Of a stretch of DNA of 33,009 bases, positions 26,968 through 33,009 are shown one piece after another. The notes under the pieces were generated by a model that was not told the origin of the DNA, searched no databases, and was given only the letters and a program-made list of their open reading frames with translations. Every line of letters begins with the position of its first letter. Positions within the stretch are counted from its first letter, which is position 1. The position numbers and the translations under genes were made by a program. The stretch covers positions 1 through 33,009 of the forward strand of contig LJUH01000007.1 of NCBI GenBank assembly GCA_001303765.1, given 5' to 3'. The stretch comes from Chlamydiae bacterium SM23_39 (lineage in GTDB: Bacteria > Chlamydiota > Chlamydiia > Chlamydiales > SM23-39).

Positions 26968-27350
26968 GACATAGAAAAGATACTTTTAAAATAGGTAGGA
27001 CATCTTCTCATAGGGAAGCAATGGTTTCTAATATGTTAAAATCTTTGATAGAATATGAGAGGATAGAAACAACTTTAAGAAAAGCTAAAGAGCTTAAAAG
27101 ATATATAGACAAAGTAATCACTTTAGTAATAAAGGGAGATTTAGCTTCTATAAGATCTTTAAAATCTCTTTTAAGAATAAAATTTAATCCTAAAAAAGAA
27201 AATTTAGATAGTAAGGTTTTTAAAAAGTTGAATATATTAAAAGAACGTTTTGAAAAGAGAGAAAAAAAATGTGGATATTCCCGTATCATTAAAAAAGGTT
27301 TTAGAAAAGGGGATTCTGCATTAACATGTTTTATCGAATTAGTTGAATAA
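26964..27350 (+). CDS. rplQ: 50S ribosomal protein L17
   Basis: L17 lies near the tunnel exit. [54 protein letters not shown] is the family core. The middle part is more divergent and Lys-rich, ending [25 protein letters not shown]; 128 residues. It is the last ribosomal-protein gene of the cluster, 17 nt before gap. Confidence 0.96.
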   Translation: MRHRKDTFKIGRTSSHREAMVSNMLKSLIEYERIETTLRKAKELKRYIDKVITLVIKGDLASIRSLKSLLRIKFNPKKENLDSKVFKKLNILKERFEKREKKCGYSRIIKKGFRKGDSALTCFIELVE

Positions 27351-27367
27351 CTTCAGGAGATTATTTT

Positions 27368-28375
27368 ATGGCTTTAAAAATCGCAATTAATGGATTTGGA
27401 AGGATAGGAAGATTGGTTTATAGGATAGCTCATGATTTAAAAGATATTGAGATCGTGGCTATTAATGATTTGGTTCCTCCTAATAATTTAGCTTATCTTT
27501 TAAAATATGATTCTGCACATGGTATTTATGAAAGAAAGATAGAAGCTAAAGAAAATAGTTTGATTGTGGATGGAAAAAAGACTTTGATCTTTTCAGAAAA
27601 AGATCCTTCTAGATTACCATGGAAAGATTTAAAAATAGATTATGTTTTGGAATCTACAGGCCTTTTTACAAAAAGAGAGGATGCGAATAAACATATTTCT
27701 GCAGGGGCTAGAAGAGTTATCATATCAGCTCCAGCAAAAGATTCTATCCCTACTTTTGTTATGGGGGTAAACCATGATAAATATAATCCTTCAAAAGATT
27801 TTATTATAAACAATGCTTCTTGCACTACTAATTGTTTAGCTCCCATCGTTAAAATACTTTTAGATAATTTTGGGATAGAGGAAGGGTTGGTTACAACGAT
27901 TCATGCGATGACTGCTACGCAGCATACTGTAGATGCTCCATCCAAAAAAAATTTTAGATTAGGACGTAGTGCAGGATATAATATAATTCCTTCAACAACA
28001 GGAGCTGCTAAAGCAGTAATTCAATGTATTCCGGAAGTTGAGGGAAAATTAACAGCGATGGCTTTTAGAGTTCCTGTGATAGATGTTTCAGTAGTAGATC
28101 TTACAGTAAGAGTTGAAAAAAGCACATCGTATGATGAGATCTGTGATGTTATGAAAAAAGCATCGACAAAAGAGATGAAAAATATTTTGCAATATACTGA
28201 AGAAGAATTAGTATCATCAGATTTTTTAGGAAATCCTTATTCTAGTATTTTTGATAAAAAAGCTGGGATAGAGTTGTCTGATAGATTTTATAAATTAATA
28301 GCATGGTATGATAATGAAGCAGGATATGCTCATCGAATAATAGATCTTTTTAAATATATGGAAAATCAAGAATAA
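27368..28375 (+). CDS. gap: Glyceraldehyde-3-phosphate dehydrogenase
   Basis: Phosphorylating GAPDH of glycolysis, oxidising glyceraldehyde-3-phosphate to 1,3-bisphosphoglycerate with NAD. The Rossmann motif INGFGRIGR is at the N-terminus. The catalytic Cys 152 lies in [11 protein letters not shown] and the partner His 179 in [26 protein letters not shown] and [11 protein letters not shown] are further signatures. Normal length (335). CAGGAG lies 9 nt before the ATG. Linkage of gap to rplQ is the chlamydial order (CT506-CT505). Confidence 0.98.
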   Translation: MALKIAINGFGRIGRLVYRIAHDLKDIEIVAINDLVPPNNLAYLLKYDSAHGIYERKIEAKENSLIVDGKKTLIFSEKDPSRLPWKDLKIDYVLESTGLFTKREDANKHISAGARRVIISAPAKDSIPTFVMGVNHDKYNPSKDFIINNASCTTNCLAPIVKILLDNFGIEEGLVTTIHAMTATQHTVDAPSKKNFRLGRSAGYNIIPSTTGAAKAVIQCIPEVEGKLTAMAFRVPVIDVSVVDLTVRVEKSTSYDEICDVMKKASTKEMKNILQYTEEELVSSDFLGNPYSSIFDKKAGIELSDRFYKLIAWYDNEAGYAHRIIDLFKYMENQE

Positions 28376-28394
28376 TAAAAAAAAGGATATTTTT

Positions 28395-28895
28395 GTGAAC
28401 TTTACAAGAGAACCTATTATATTATCAATAATTACTCCAAAAGAGGGATGTAAGTTGGTTGTTAGAAATAGCAAAGGTGTTGGACAAGAAGATTATTTCT
28501 TAGATGCGGTAGAAATAGTTTTATTTGAGACTATTACCTTTTTTAGATCTATTGAAAAACCAAAGTCTTTTCTTCTCCCAACTAATGATTATGAAGTTTT
28601 GGAAGTTAAGGAAACAAAGATGATATTAAAAAATGCATCTTTAGAAAGACCAATTAAATTACCTGTAGAAGAAGAGGATGTTAAAAAAAGAGGAGCAAGA
28701 AGAAGAAGATATTCAGAAATGATAAGAAAAACAAAAGGAGGTGATAAGAATGATGAAGCTGAAACAGTTTCATCATCGACACTCAAACCAGTCCTCCCAC
28801 CGCCAAATGTACTTATCAAAGAAAAGCTCTCTAGGATTAAAAGTGAAGAGTTTTTTGAAGAAAATATTTTACCCGGAAAGGTAGAAGAAAATTAA
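28395..28895 (+). CDS. Conserved chlamydial protein, CT504-like
   Basis: A 166-residue protein of unknown function. The N-terminal part (FTREPIILSIITPKEGCKLVVRNSKG) resembles, as far as I recall, the Chlamydia protein CT504, which also follows gap. Residues 1-95 look like a small beta-rich domain. A very basic segment (KKRGARRRRY, about 97-106) follows and suggests nucleic-acid or acidic-protein binding; the tail is Ser/Pro/Glu-rich and probably disordered. GTG start with AAAGGA 7-8 nt upstream. The stop is only 2 nt before the mature 5' end of tRNA-Leu. No signal peptide or membrane segment. Confidence 0.8.
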   Translation: MNFTREPIILSIITPKEGCKLVVRNSKGVGQEDYFLDAVEIVLFETITFFRSIEKPKSFLLPTNDYEVLEVKETKMILKNASLERPIKLPVEEEDVKKRGARRRRYSEMIRKTKGGDKNDEAETVSSSTLKPVLPPPNVLIKEKLSRIKSEEFFEENILPGKVEEN

Positions 28896-28897
28896 AA

Positions 28898-28981
<84 letters not shown>

Positions 28982-28982
<1 letters not shown>

Positions 28983-29023
28983 AAGAAGAGGTTAAAAAGA
29001 GAGATCTTTACCTCTTCTTTTTT
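28982..29023 (+). terminator. Rho-independent terminator after tRNA-Leu
   Basis: AAAGAAGAGGT (28982-28992) pairs perfectly with ACCTCTTCTTT (29010-29020). An inner AAAGA/TCTTT helix is closed by a GAGA tetraloop, and the T run ends at 29023. The stem starts at the discriminator base of the tRNA, so the hairpin directly abuts the tRNA 3' end. It would end the whole ribosomal superoperon. On the other strand it could also stop the converging RING operon 19 nt away, although the T run there is short. Confidence 0.88.
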
Positions 29024-29041
29024 GTAGAAAGTATAGTGTGT

Positions 29042-30082
29042 TTATTTTAGTTGATTAATTTTTCTTAAAGCTATTTCTTTTTGTTTTATATATTCGAAGG
29101 TGTTAGCAGTATAGTAAGTCATTAAAATTGGCGATAAAGGTAATGTTAAAATAGATAAGGGTATCCATAATAAAGGTTTATTATATTTTTTTGCTAGGAT
29201 GCTAATAATAAAGCAGGATAGAAATAAGATATTTATTGCATAAATTATCATGTAATGGAAGTTTATTTTAGATTTAGTTTTTTCCCAATTAATTAGTGCA
29301 TCAATTTTTTTTATATTAGAAACATCTTTTTTTGTAGAAATTCCATCGATTAATTTTTTTATATTTAAATATTTTAATGTTTTTTTATCTGAAGATAATT
29401 TTATGCATTTTACAGCTGATGAAAAAAGATCAACTATACAAAAAGGAAAAATGATTGAGAATAAATAAGGCTGGATAAATCCATAACATGTTCTTATTAT
29501 TGTATGTAAGGGATTTTTCTCGAAATCTTCTTCAAAAATAGAAAAGTTAGTTAAAGGTGGTATAAAATTATCCTTAACTTTTATTTTTTTTATTGAATTT
29601 TCATAATAGGAAACATCTTTTAAATAGTGAGTTTTTGAAAAATTTTGAAAAATTGTTTCAGCTGTATCTGTTTGATTTTGTTGAATAAAATAATTTATAA
29701 TTTCTTCTAATTTATCTAAACATAATCTATTTATTTTATATGATTGCCTAATAATTTCTGGTTTTTTTTCATTTTCCGTAAGTGTTTTTTCCTCTTTATT
29801 AGGATTTTCTGTATTTTGTTTTTTAAATGAATTAGAATTTAGTTTTTTAAATAAATTAAAATCTGTTCTACAAAGAGGACATTGTTGTGAGGTTAAATTA
29901 GTTATGCATTTTTCATGAAAAAGATGCAATGTTTCACTATTACAATCGCAGGAAAGTGTTTTTTTAATTATTTCAATAACTTGATTATTTGTTGTATCAA
30001 AATTAAAAGTAATTTCTTTTTTACAAAATAAACCATATGTGCTGGTTGTTAGATTTTCTTGACATATAACACATTTGCTCAT
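29042..30082 (-). CDS. RING-H2 finger membrane protein, candidate E3 ubiquitin ligase
   Basis: A 346-residue protein with a eukaryote-like RING finger at its N-terminus. The apparent zinc ligands are Cys 4, Cys 7, Cys 45 or 47, His 53, His 56, Cys 59, Cys 68 and Cys 71 (CVIC ... LHLFHEKC ... CPLC), a complete C3H2C3 set. Hydrophobic stretches lie near 204-222 and, as a helix pair with a short loop, at 275-297 and 304-324, leaving a basic tail. No signal peptide, so delivery would be by a signal-less route such as type III secretion. RING domains recruit ubiquitin E2 enzymes; ligase function is inferred. The start overlaps the upstream paralogue by ATGA, and the two share layout and INRLCLDKLEEI/INKLSLQEIKDA-type segments. 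Confidence 0.8.
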   Translation of the reverse strand: MSKCVICQENLTTSTYGLFCKKEITFNFDTTNNQVIEIIKKTLSCDCNSETLHLFHEKCITNLTSQQCPLCRTDFNLFKKLNSNSFKKQNTENPNKEEKTLTENEKKPEIIRQSYKINRLCLDKLEEIINYFIQQNQTDTAETIFQNFSKTHYLKDVSYYENSIKKIKVKDNFIPPLTNFSIFEEDFEKNPLHTIIRTCYGFIQPYLFSIIFPFCIVDLFSSAVKCIKLSSDKKTLKYLNIKKLIDGISTKKDVSNIKKIDALINWEKTKSKINFHYMIIYAINILFLSCFIISILAKKYNKPLLWIPLSILTLPLSPILMTYYTANTFEYIKQKEIALRKINQLK

Positions 30083-31704
30083 GTATCAATCTCCTCTGGG
30101 TTATTTTTTTTTGTAATAATAATAGTCGCTATTTTTTGCTCCAAAGAATTTAATTGGATTTCCATAGAGGGTAACTCCTCTGCTAATAATTTGTTTCGAA
30201 GATTTTTTAGACTGTCATCAAATAATAAAACTGATAAGTCTTGCATACTACATGTGGAGCATAATTTATTTATTGTTTCTTCGAGATTTTCAATGTTTTC
30301 TAATGCTTCCAAAAATGTAGTATTAATATGATTAAATAGTTTTTGAGCCTCTTGTTTAATTTTTCTTATGGTCTCTTCTTGAATTTGAATACTATCGTTA
30401 ATCTCTTGTGATAACCCTTCTTCAGAGGATTCTTCTGATTCTAGGGTTTCTTCTGTTTGTAGAGATTGGTCAGTTTCATCTAAAGAAGATAAAAGATTTA
30501 GTAAATAATCATTGTCATGATAAATATATTTCCATCCATCATGTTTTAAATGTAATTTTATTAAATTGTCAAAGTCATCATAAATTTTTTTACTTAATAA
30601 AATTGGGATTCTTATCATTATTGAAATAAAAATTACAAAAACAGATATTATGCTAGGCAGCATGAAAATTGTTTGAATTAAAAGTTTCCTTTTTAGCAAC
30701 TTTCTATATTCAGTAATATCCTTTATGATGTCTAAATTCAAAATTCCGAATTTTTTTTTAAGCAATGTCTCTCCAGTAATTAATCCTACAAAAAATATAA
30801 TGGCTATAACATTTATTATTGATAATGCTAAAAGTATTGATTCGCTTTTTATTCTTCGACTTATTACTTTGTTTAAATAATCATATGAGGTTTTTAAATT
30901 TTTTATTATCTCAAGTTCTTTTTCTAATGAAACATTTGATTTATTGAGTAGTTTTTGTATTTCAAGATATTTTTCTCTTTTTTCTAGGTAAAGAGTATAA
31001 TTAGGTATTTTTTTAATAGTTATACTGTTTTCTATTATTTTATATAGATGTTTGGGAATGAAAATTCCATTAAAAAAACTTGAAAGTGAGAAAAAAACGC
31101 AGTCTAAAAATTCTTTTGATCCTACTTCATTAGAAGGTAATTTCATTAATATTTTTTCATAAGGATTGAATAGAGGTTTATAGGAGGAGATTTTTTTAAT
31201 TGATGAATCTAAATATGTGATGCATTGATGGCGTTTTGCAGGTGAATTGTAAACTGTTTTTTTTAAAATATGTTCTTTTCCTTCTGCTTCATAAATTTTT
31301 TCTAAGTCATTCAAAAAAGTGTTATTTTTATTTTGGTTTTTAAAAAATTCAGCAGCATCTTTTATTTCTTGTAAAGATAATTTATTTATTTTTTTGGGAT
31401 ATTTTAATTTATTATTCTGATATAACTTCTCTATTACCTCTACCTTAAATACCTCTACCTTAAAAGATTTTTTGTTGCATACAGGGCAGTTATGGGAAGA
31501 TGATATCCAATCTTTTATGCATTTTTCATGAAATAGAGTATTGGTAGATTGTTCTTTTTTTGGGCATACTACAACATCATGAAAAATTTTGGTTAATGTT
31601 TGTGTAGTAGAATCATACTCATAGCTTGTGTTAAGATCTTCTAGATGAGCAACAAAACAACCATGAGTTTTTTCAACTTGATTATTACAAATATAACATG
31701 ACAT
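30079..31704 (-). CDS. RING-like finger membrane protein with coiled-coil tail
   Basis: A 541-residue paralogue of the next gene. The RING-like domain has Cys 3, Cys 6, Cys 47, His 59, Cys 62, Cys 73 and Cys 76 (CYIC ... LFHEKCIKDWI ... CPVC), with Thr 56 where the paralogue has its fourth ligand His 53. Strong membrane helices lie at about 288-310 and 345-370. They are followed by an acidic Glu/Ser-rich stretch (about 408-431) and a long probable coiled coil (432-535). ATG at 31704 is chosen over a TTG six codons upstream, because the TATAAT box lies between them and the paralogue also begins Met-Ser before the first Cys pair. Host-directed ubiquitin-pathway effector is the best guess. Confidence 0.78.
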   Translation of the reverse strand: MSCYICNNQVEKTHGCFVAHLEDLNTSYEYDSTTQTLTKIFHDVVVCPKKEQSTNTLFHEKCIKDWISSSHNCPVCNKKSFKVEVFKVEVIEKLYQNNKLKYPKKINKLSLQEIKDAAEFFKNQNKNNTFLNDLEKIYEAEGKEHILKKTVYNSPAKRHQCITYLDSSIKKISSYKPLFNPYEKILMKLPSNEVGSKEFLDCVFFSLSSFFNGIFIPKHLYKIIENSITIKKIPNYTLYLEKREKYLEIQKLLNKSNVSLEKELEIIKNLKTSYDYLNKVISRRIKSESILLALSIINVIAIIFFVGLITGETLLKKKFGILNLDIIKDITEYRKLLKRKLLIQTIFMLPSIISVFVIFISIMIRIPILLSKKIYDDFDNLIKLHLKHDGWKYIYHDNDYLLNLLSSLDETDQSLQTEETLESEESSEEGLSQEINDSIQIQEETIRKIKQEAQKLFNHINTTFLEALENIENLEETINKLCSTCSMQDLSVLLFDDSLKNLRNKLLAEELPSMEIQLNSLEQKIATIIITKKNNPEEIDT

Positions 31705-32007
31705 AATGCAATAATTATACAATTATTTAAAAATAAAAACAAGATTAATAACTTTTAAATATTGTAAAAAGTGATTTGAAATAAAAATTTTATTTACTTC
31801 TTAAAAATGCCCATTAAAAATTTTTTTAAAAAGAACAAAAATATCTCTTTATGTTGCATAAGCATATATCGATGAGTTAAAAAATAATTTTATAATAAAT
31901 TTCAAAAAATACTTCATCATAATATGCTAGGGAATAGAATTTATATTTCGAAAAATAGCTTTCAAAGTATTTAAAAATATTTTTTAACATATAAAAATTA
32001 TTAAAGC
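31705..32007. other. AT-rich intergenic region upstream of the RING operon
   Basis: Besides the promoter at 31714-31742 I find no supported gene. A 23-codon hydrophobic frame on the minus strand (MMKYFLKFIIKLFF start, ATG near 31922) is too short and biased to call. The segment 31913-31946 weakly resembles the region upstream of the next minus-strand gene (32930-32967). No clear terminator for the gene ending at 32008 is visible. Confidence 0.4.
31714..31742 (-). promoter_or_regulatory. Near-consensus promoter of the RING operon
   Basis: On the minus strand, TTGTTT (complement of 31737-31742) and a perfect TATAAT (complement of 31714-31719) are separated by exactly 17 nt. The start of transcription is expected 7 nt after TATAAT, that is, about 3 nt before the ATG at 31704. 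The mRNA would be almost leaderless, which fits the absence of a Shine-Dalgarno sequence. Confidence 0.65.
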
Positions 32008-32865
32008 TTATCCTATATGTTTTTTTATAGAATTTCCTACTTCTTGAGCTAAACTCATTAAAAAAATAGTTGAATAGGATAAAAAAATAGGAATTATGTA
32101 ATACAGATTTTTTGTTATTTTAAAATATATTCCAAGAGCTGTTATTATTCCTAATATAAAATATATTGTATCTTTAGATATCTCTAAAGAATGGTTTGTT
32201 ATCTCTATATTTAATTTTTTAATTTCTAATTCAGAATTTTTCTGTTGTCTAACAGTGTTTATTTTTTTATATTTTTGGTGTATTTTAAAAGAAGATTTTA
32301 ATATTCCTGACAATGATCCTAAAGATAATAATAAACTTCCTATAATTGGAAGAGAATAAGGATAAGGGTGTATATATATGTTAGCATCTAAAAGCCATTC
32401 TGAAAATTCAGTGATTGCAAAGAGTAAAAATGTTGTAGAGATAATTAGATTTATTAATTTTCTTATTATCAAATCTGTTTTTATTGTTTTTAAGTCTTTA
32501 TTGGTAGAAGATTTTGATATGAATACTGGGTGGTAATATAATAATTTTTCATTAGCATATTCTTCAGTAAAAGTAATAATCTGAATCATTTTTAAAGTTT
32601 TATAGGAAAAGTTGAAAAAACTTGTTAATGGTAGTAGTATTTTAAAATTTTGAGAAAATTGAGTTAGTTCAAGAGGTATTTTGTGTTTTGCTATTTTAGA
32701 AATTTTTTTAGAAAAAAAAGCTAGAATGGTTAATGCATCAGCTGTTATTTCACCAAAAGTAGCTAAATCTTTTGTGTTAGTTTTGCAAAAATTAAGAGAT
32801 TCTTCAGCTATTGTAGTTAGGATTTCACAAAATTGATAATTTGGTTTTAAAAAAATAGGTTGCAT
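32008..32865 (-). CDS. Inc-like protein with two paired hydrophobic helices
   Basis: An unrecognised 285-residue protein. Hydrophobic helices are seen at about 135-153 and 169-189, then a charged linker (190-230, rich in Lys, Gln and Glu), then 232-249 and 253-273 with a loop of only a few residues. The short basic tail ends KKHIG. This bilobed pattern, with no signal peptide, is typical of chlamydial inclusion-membrane proteins. The C-terminal half is laid out like the protein encoded after fmt (12006-12869): hydrophobic stretch, charged linker of about 40-50 residues, helix pair, basic tail. No good Shine-Dalgarno site. Transcribed toward the RING operon. Confidence 0.6.
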   Translation of the reverse strand: MQPIFLKPNYQFCEILTTIAEESLNFCKTNTKDLATFGEITADALTILAFFSKKISKIAKHKIPLELTQFSQNFKILLPLTSFFNFSYKTLKMIQIITFTEEYANEKLLYYHPVFISKSSTNKDLKTIKTDLIIRKLINLIISTTFLLFAITEFSEWLLDANIYIHPYPYSLPIIGSLLLSLGSLSGILKSSFKIHQKYKKINTVRQQKNSELEIKKLNIEITNHSLEISKDTIYFILGIITALGIYFKITKNLYYIIPIFLSYSTIFLMSLAQEVGNSIKKHIG

Positions 32866-32882
32866 TGCTTTTAATAAAAAAT

Positions 32883-32914
32883 ATTATAGATTTTTTATTA
32901 AATAAATAATGCAA
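32883..32914 (-). promoter_or_regulatory. Possible promoter of the Inc-like gene
   Basis: On the minus strand, a perfect TATAAT (complement of 32883-32888) lies 17 nt before the ATG. The best -35 is TTGCAT (complement of 32909-32914), but the spacer is 20 nt, longer than optimal; CATTAT stands at the 17-nt spacing. The leader would be only about 11 nt. Confidence 0.3.
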
Positions 32915-33009
32915 GAAAAAATAAATTTCTTCATCAAAACATAGATATAGCTGGGAAAATATATAATCATCTAATAGCGCTACATAAAAAGTATTATAAA
33001 CTTTTTAAA

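Noticed and set aside
31705-31722. TTG start giving six extra residues to the larger RING protein
   Set aside because: The TATAAT box lies just upstream of and overlaps this short extension, and the paralogue begins Met-Ser directly before the first Cys pair; ATG at 31704 is preferred.
31858-31925. 23-codon minus-strand peptide MMKYFLKFIIKLFF...
   Set aside because: Too short, made of AT-rich codons, and no convincing initiation site; cannot be told from chance.
29024-33009. Mobile element or phage origin of the accessory end
   Set aside because: No transposase, integrase, terminal repeats or attachment-site duplication seen, although the neighbouring tRNA-Leu is a common integration site; no repeat of its 3' end was found within the window.

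Overview
The window is a very AT-rich stretch of a bacterial chromosome from the phylum Chlamydiota, outside the classical Chlamydiaceae. The phylum call rests on gene order. lnt-lpxC-fabZ-lpxA-fmt, then a putative inclusion-membrane-like gene, then a ribosomal-protein superoperon that ends secY-rpsM-rpsK-rpoA-rplQ-gap and a conserved chlamydial hypothetical gene, is the order I recall from Chlamydia trachomatis (CT534 down to CT504). A single-chain SecD-SecF fusion next to recJ (CT448/CT447) also fits. Genus cannot be read from this window.

Layout. Positions 1-270 hold a decayed minus-strand gene whose reading frame is kept but interrupted by four stops. A divergent promoter region leads to secDF (400-4833), then recJ, a DoxX-like membrane protein, and the envelope/lipid A block lnt, lpxC, fabZ, lpxA, followed by fmt (to 12005). 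Directly after fmt sits an unrecognised protein with a paired-helix membrane domain (12006-12869), in the position of the chlamydial CT529 (Cap1) gene. Convergent to it is a 766-residue protein with a putative kinase-like N-terminal domain and about eight TPRs (12908-15208, minus). After an AT-rich intergenic region the ribosomal superoperon runs from rplC (15694) to rplQ (27350), mostly with 0-19 nt gaps or short overlaps, then gap, a CT504-like gene, and tRNA-Leu(UAA), closed by a strong hairpin terminator at 28982-29023.

The last 4 kb (29024-33009) is an accessory region, all on the minus strand. It holds two overlapping, paralogous genes for RING-finger proteins with C-terminal membrane segments, driven by a near-consensus promoter that would give an almost leaderless mRNA, and upstream of them a further protein with paired hydrophobic helices. 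A bacterial RING domain makes sense only inside a eukaryotic host, so I read this as a host-manipulation cassette: candidate membrane-anchored ubiquitin ligases beside an Inc-like protein. This, together with the TPR/kinase-like protein, is the most novel content. The functions of these four or five proteins are inferred from motifs, topology and context only.
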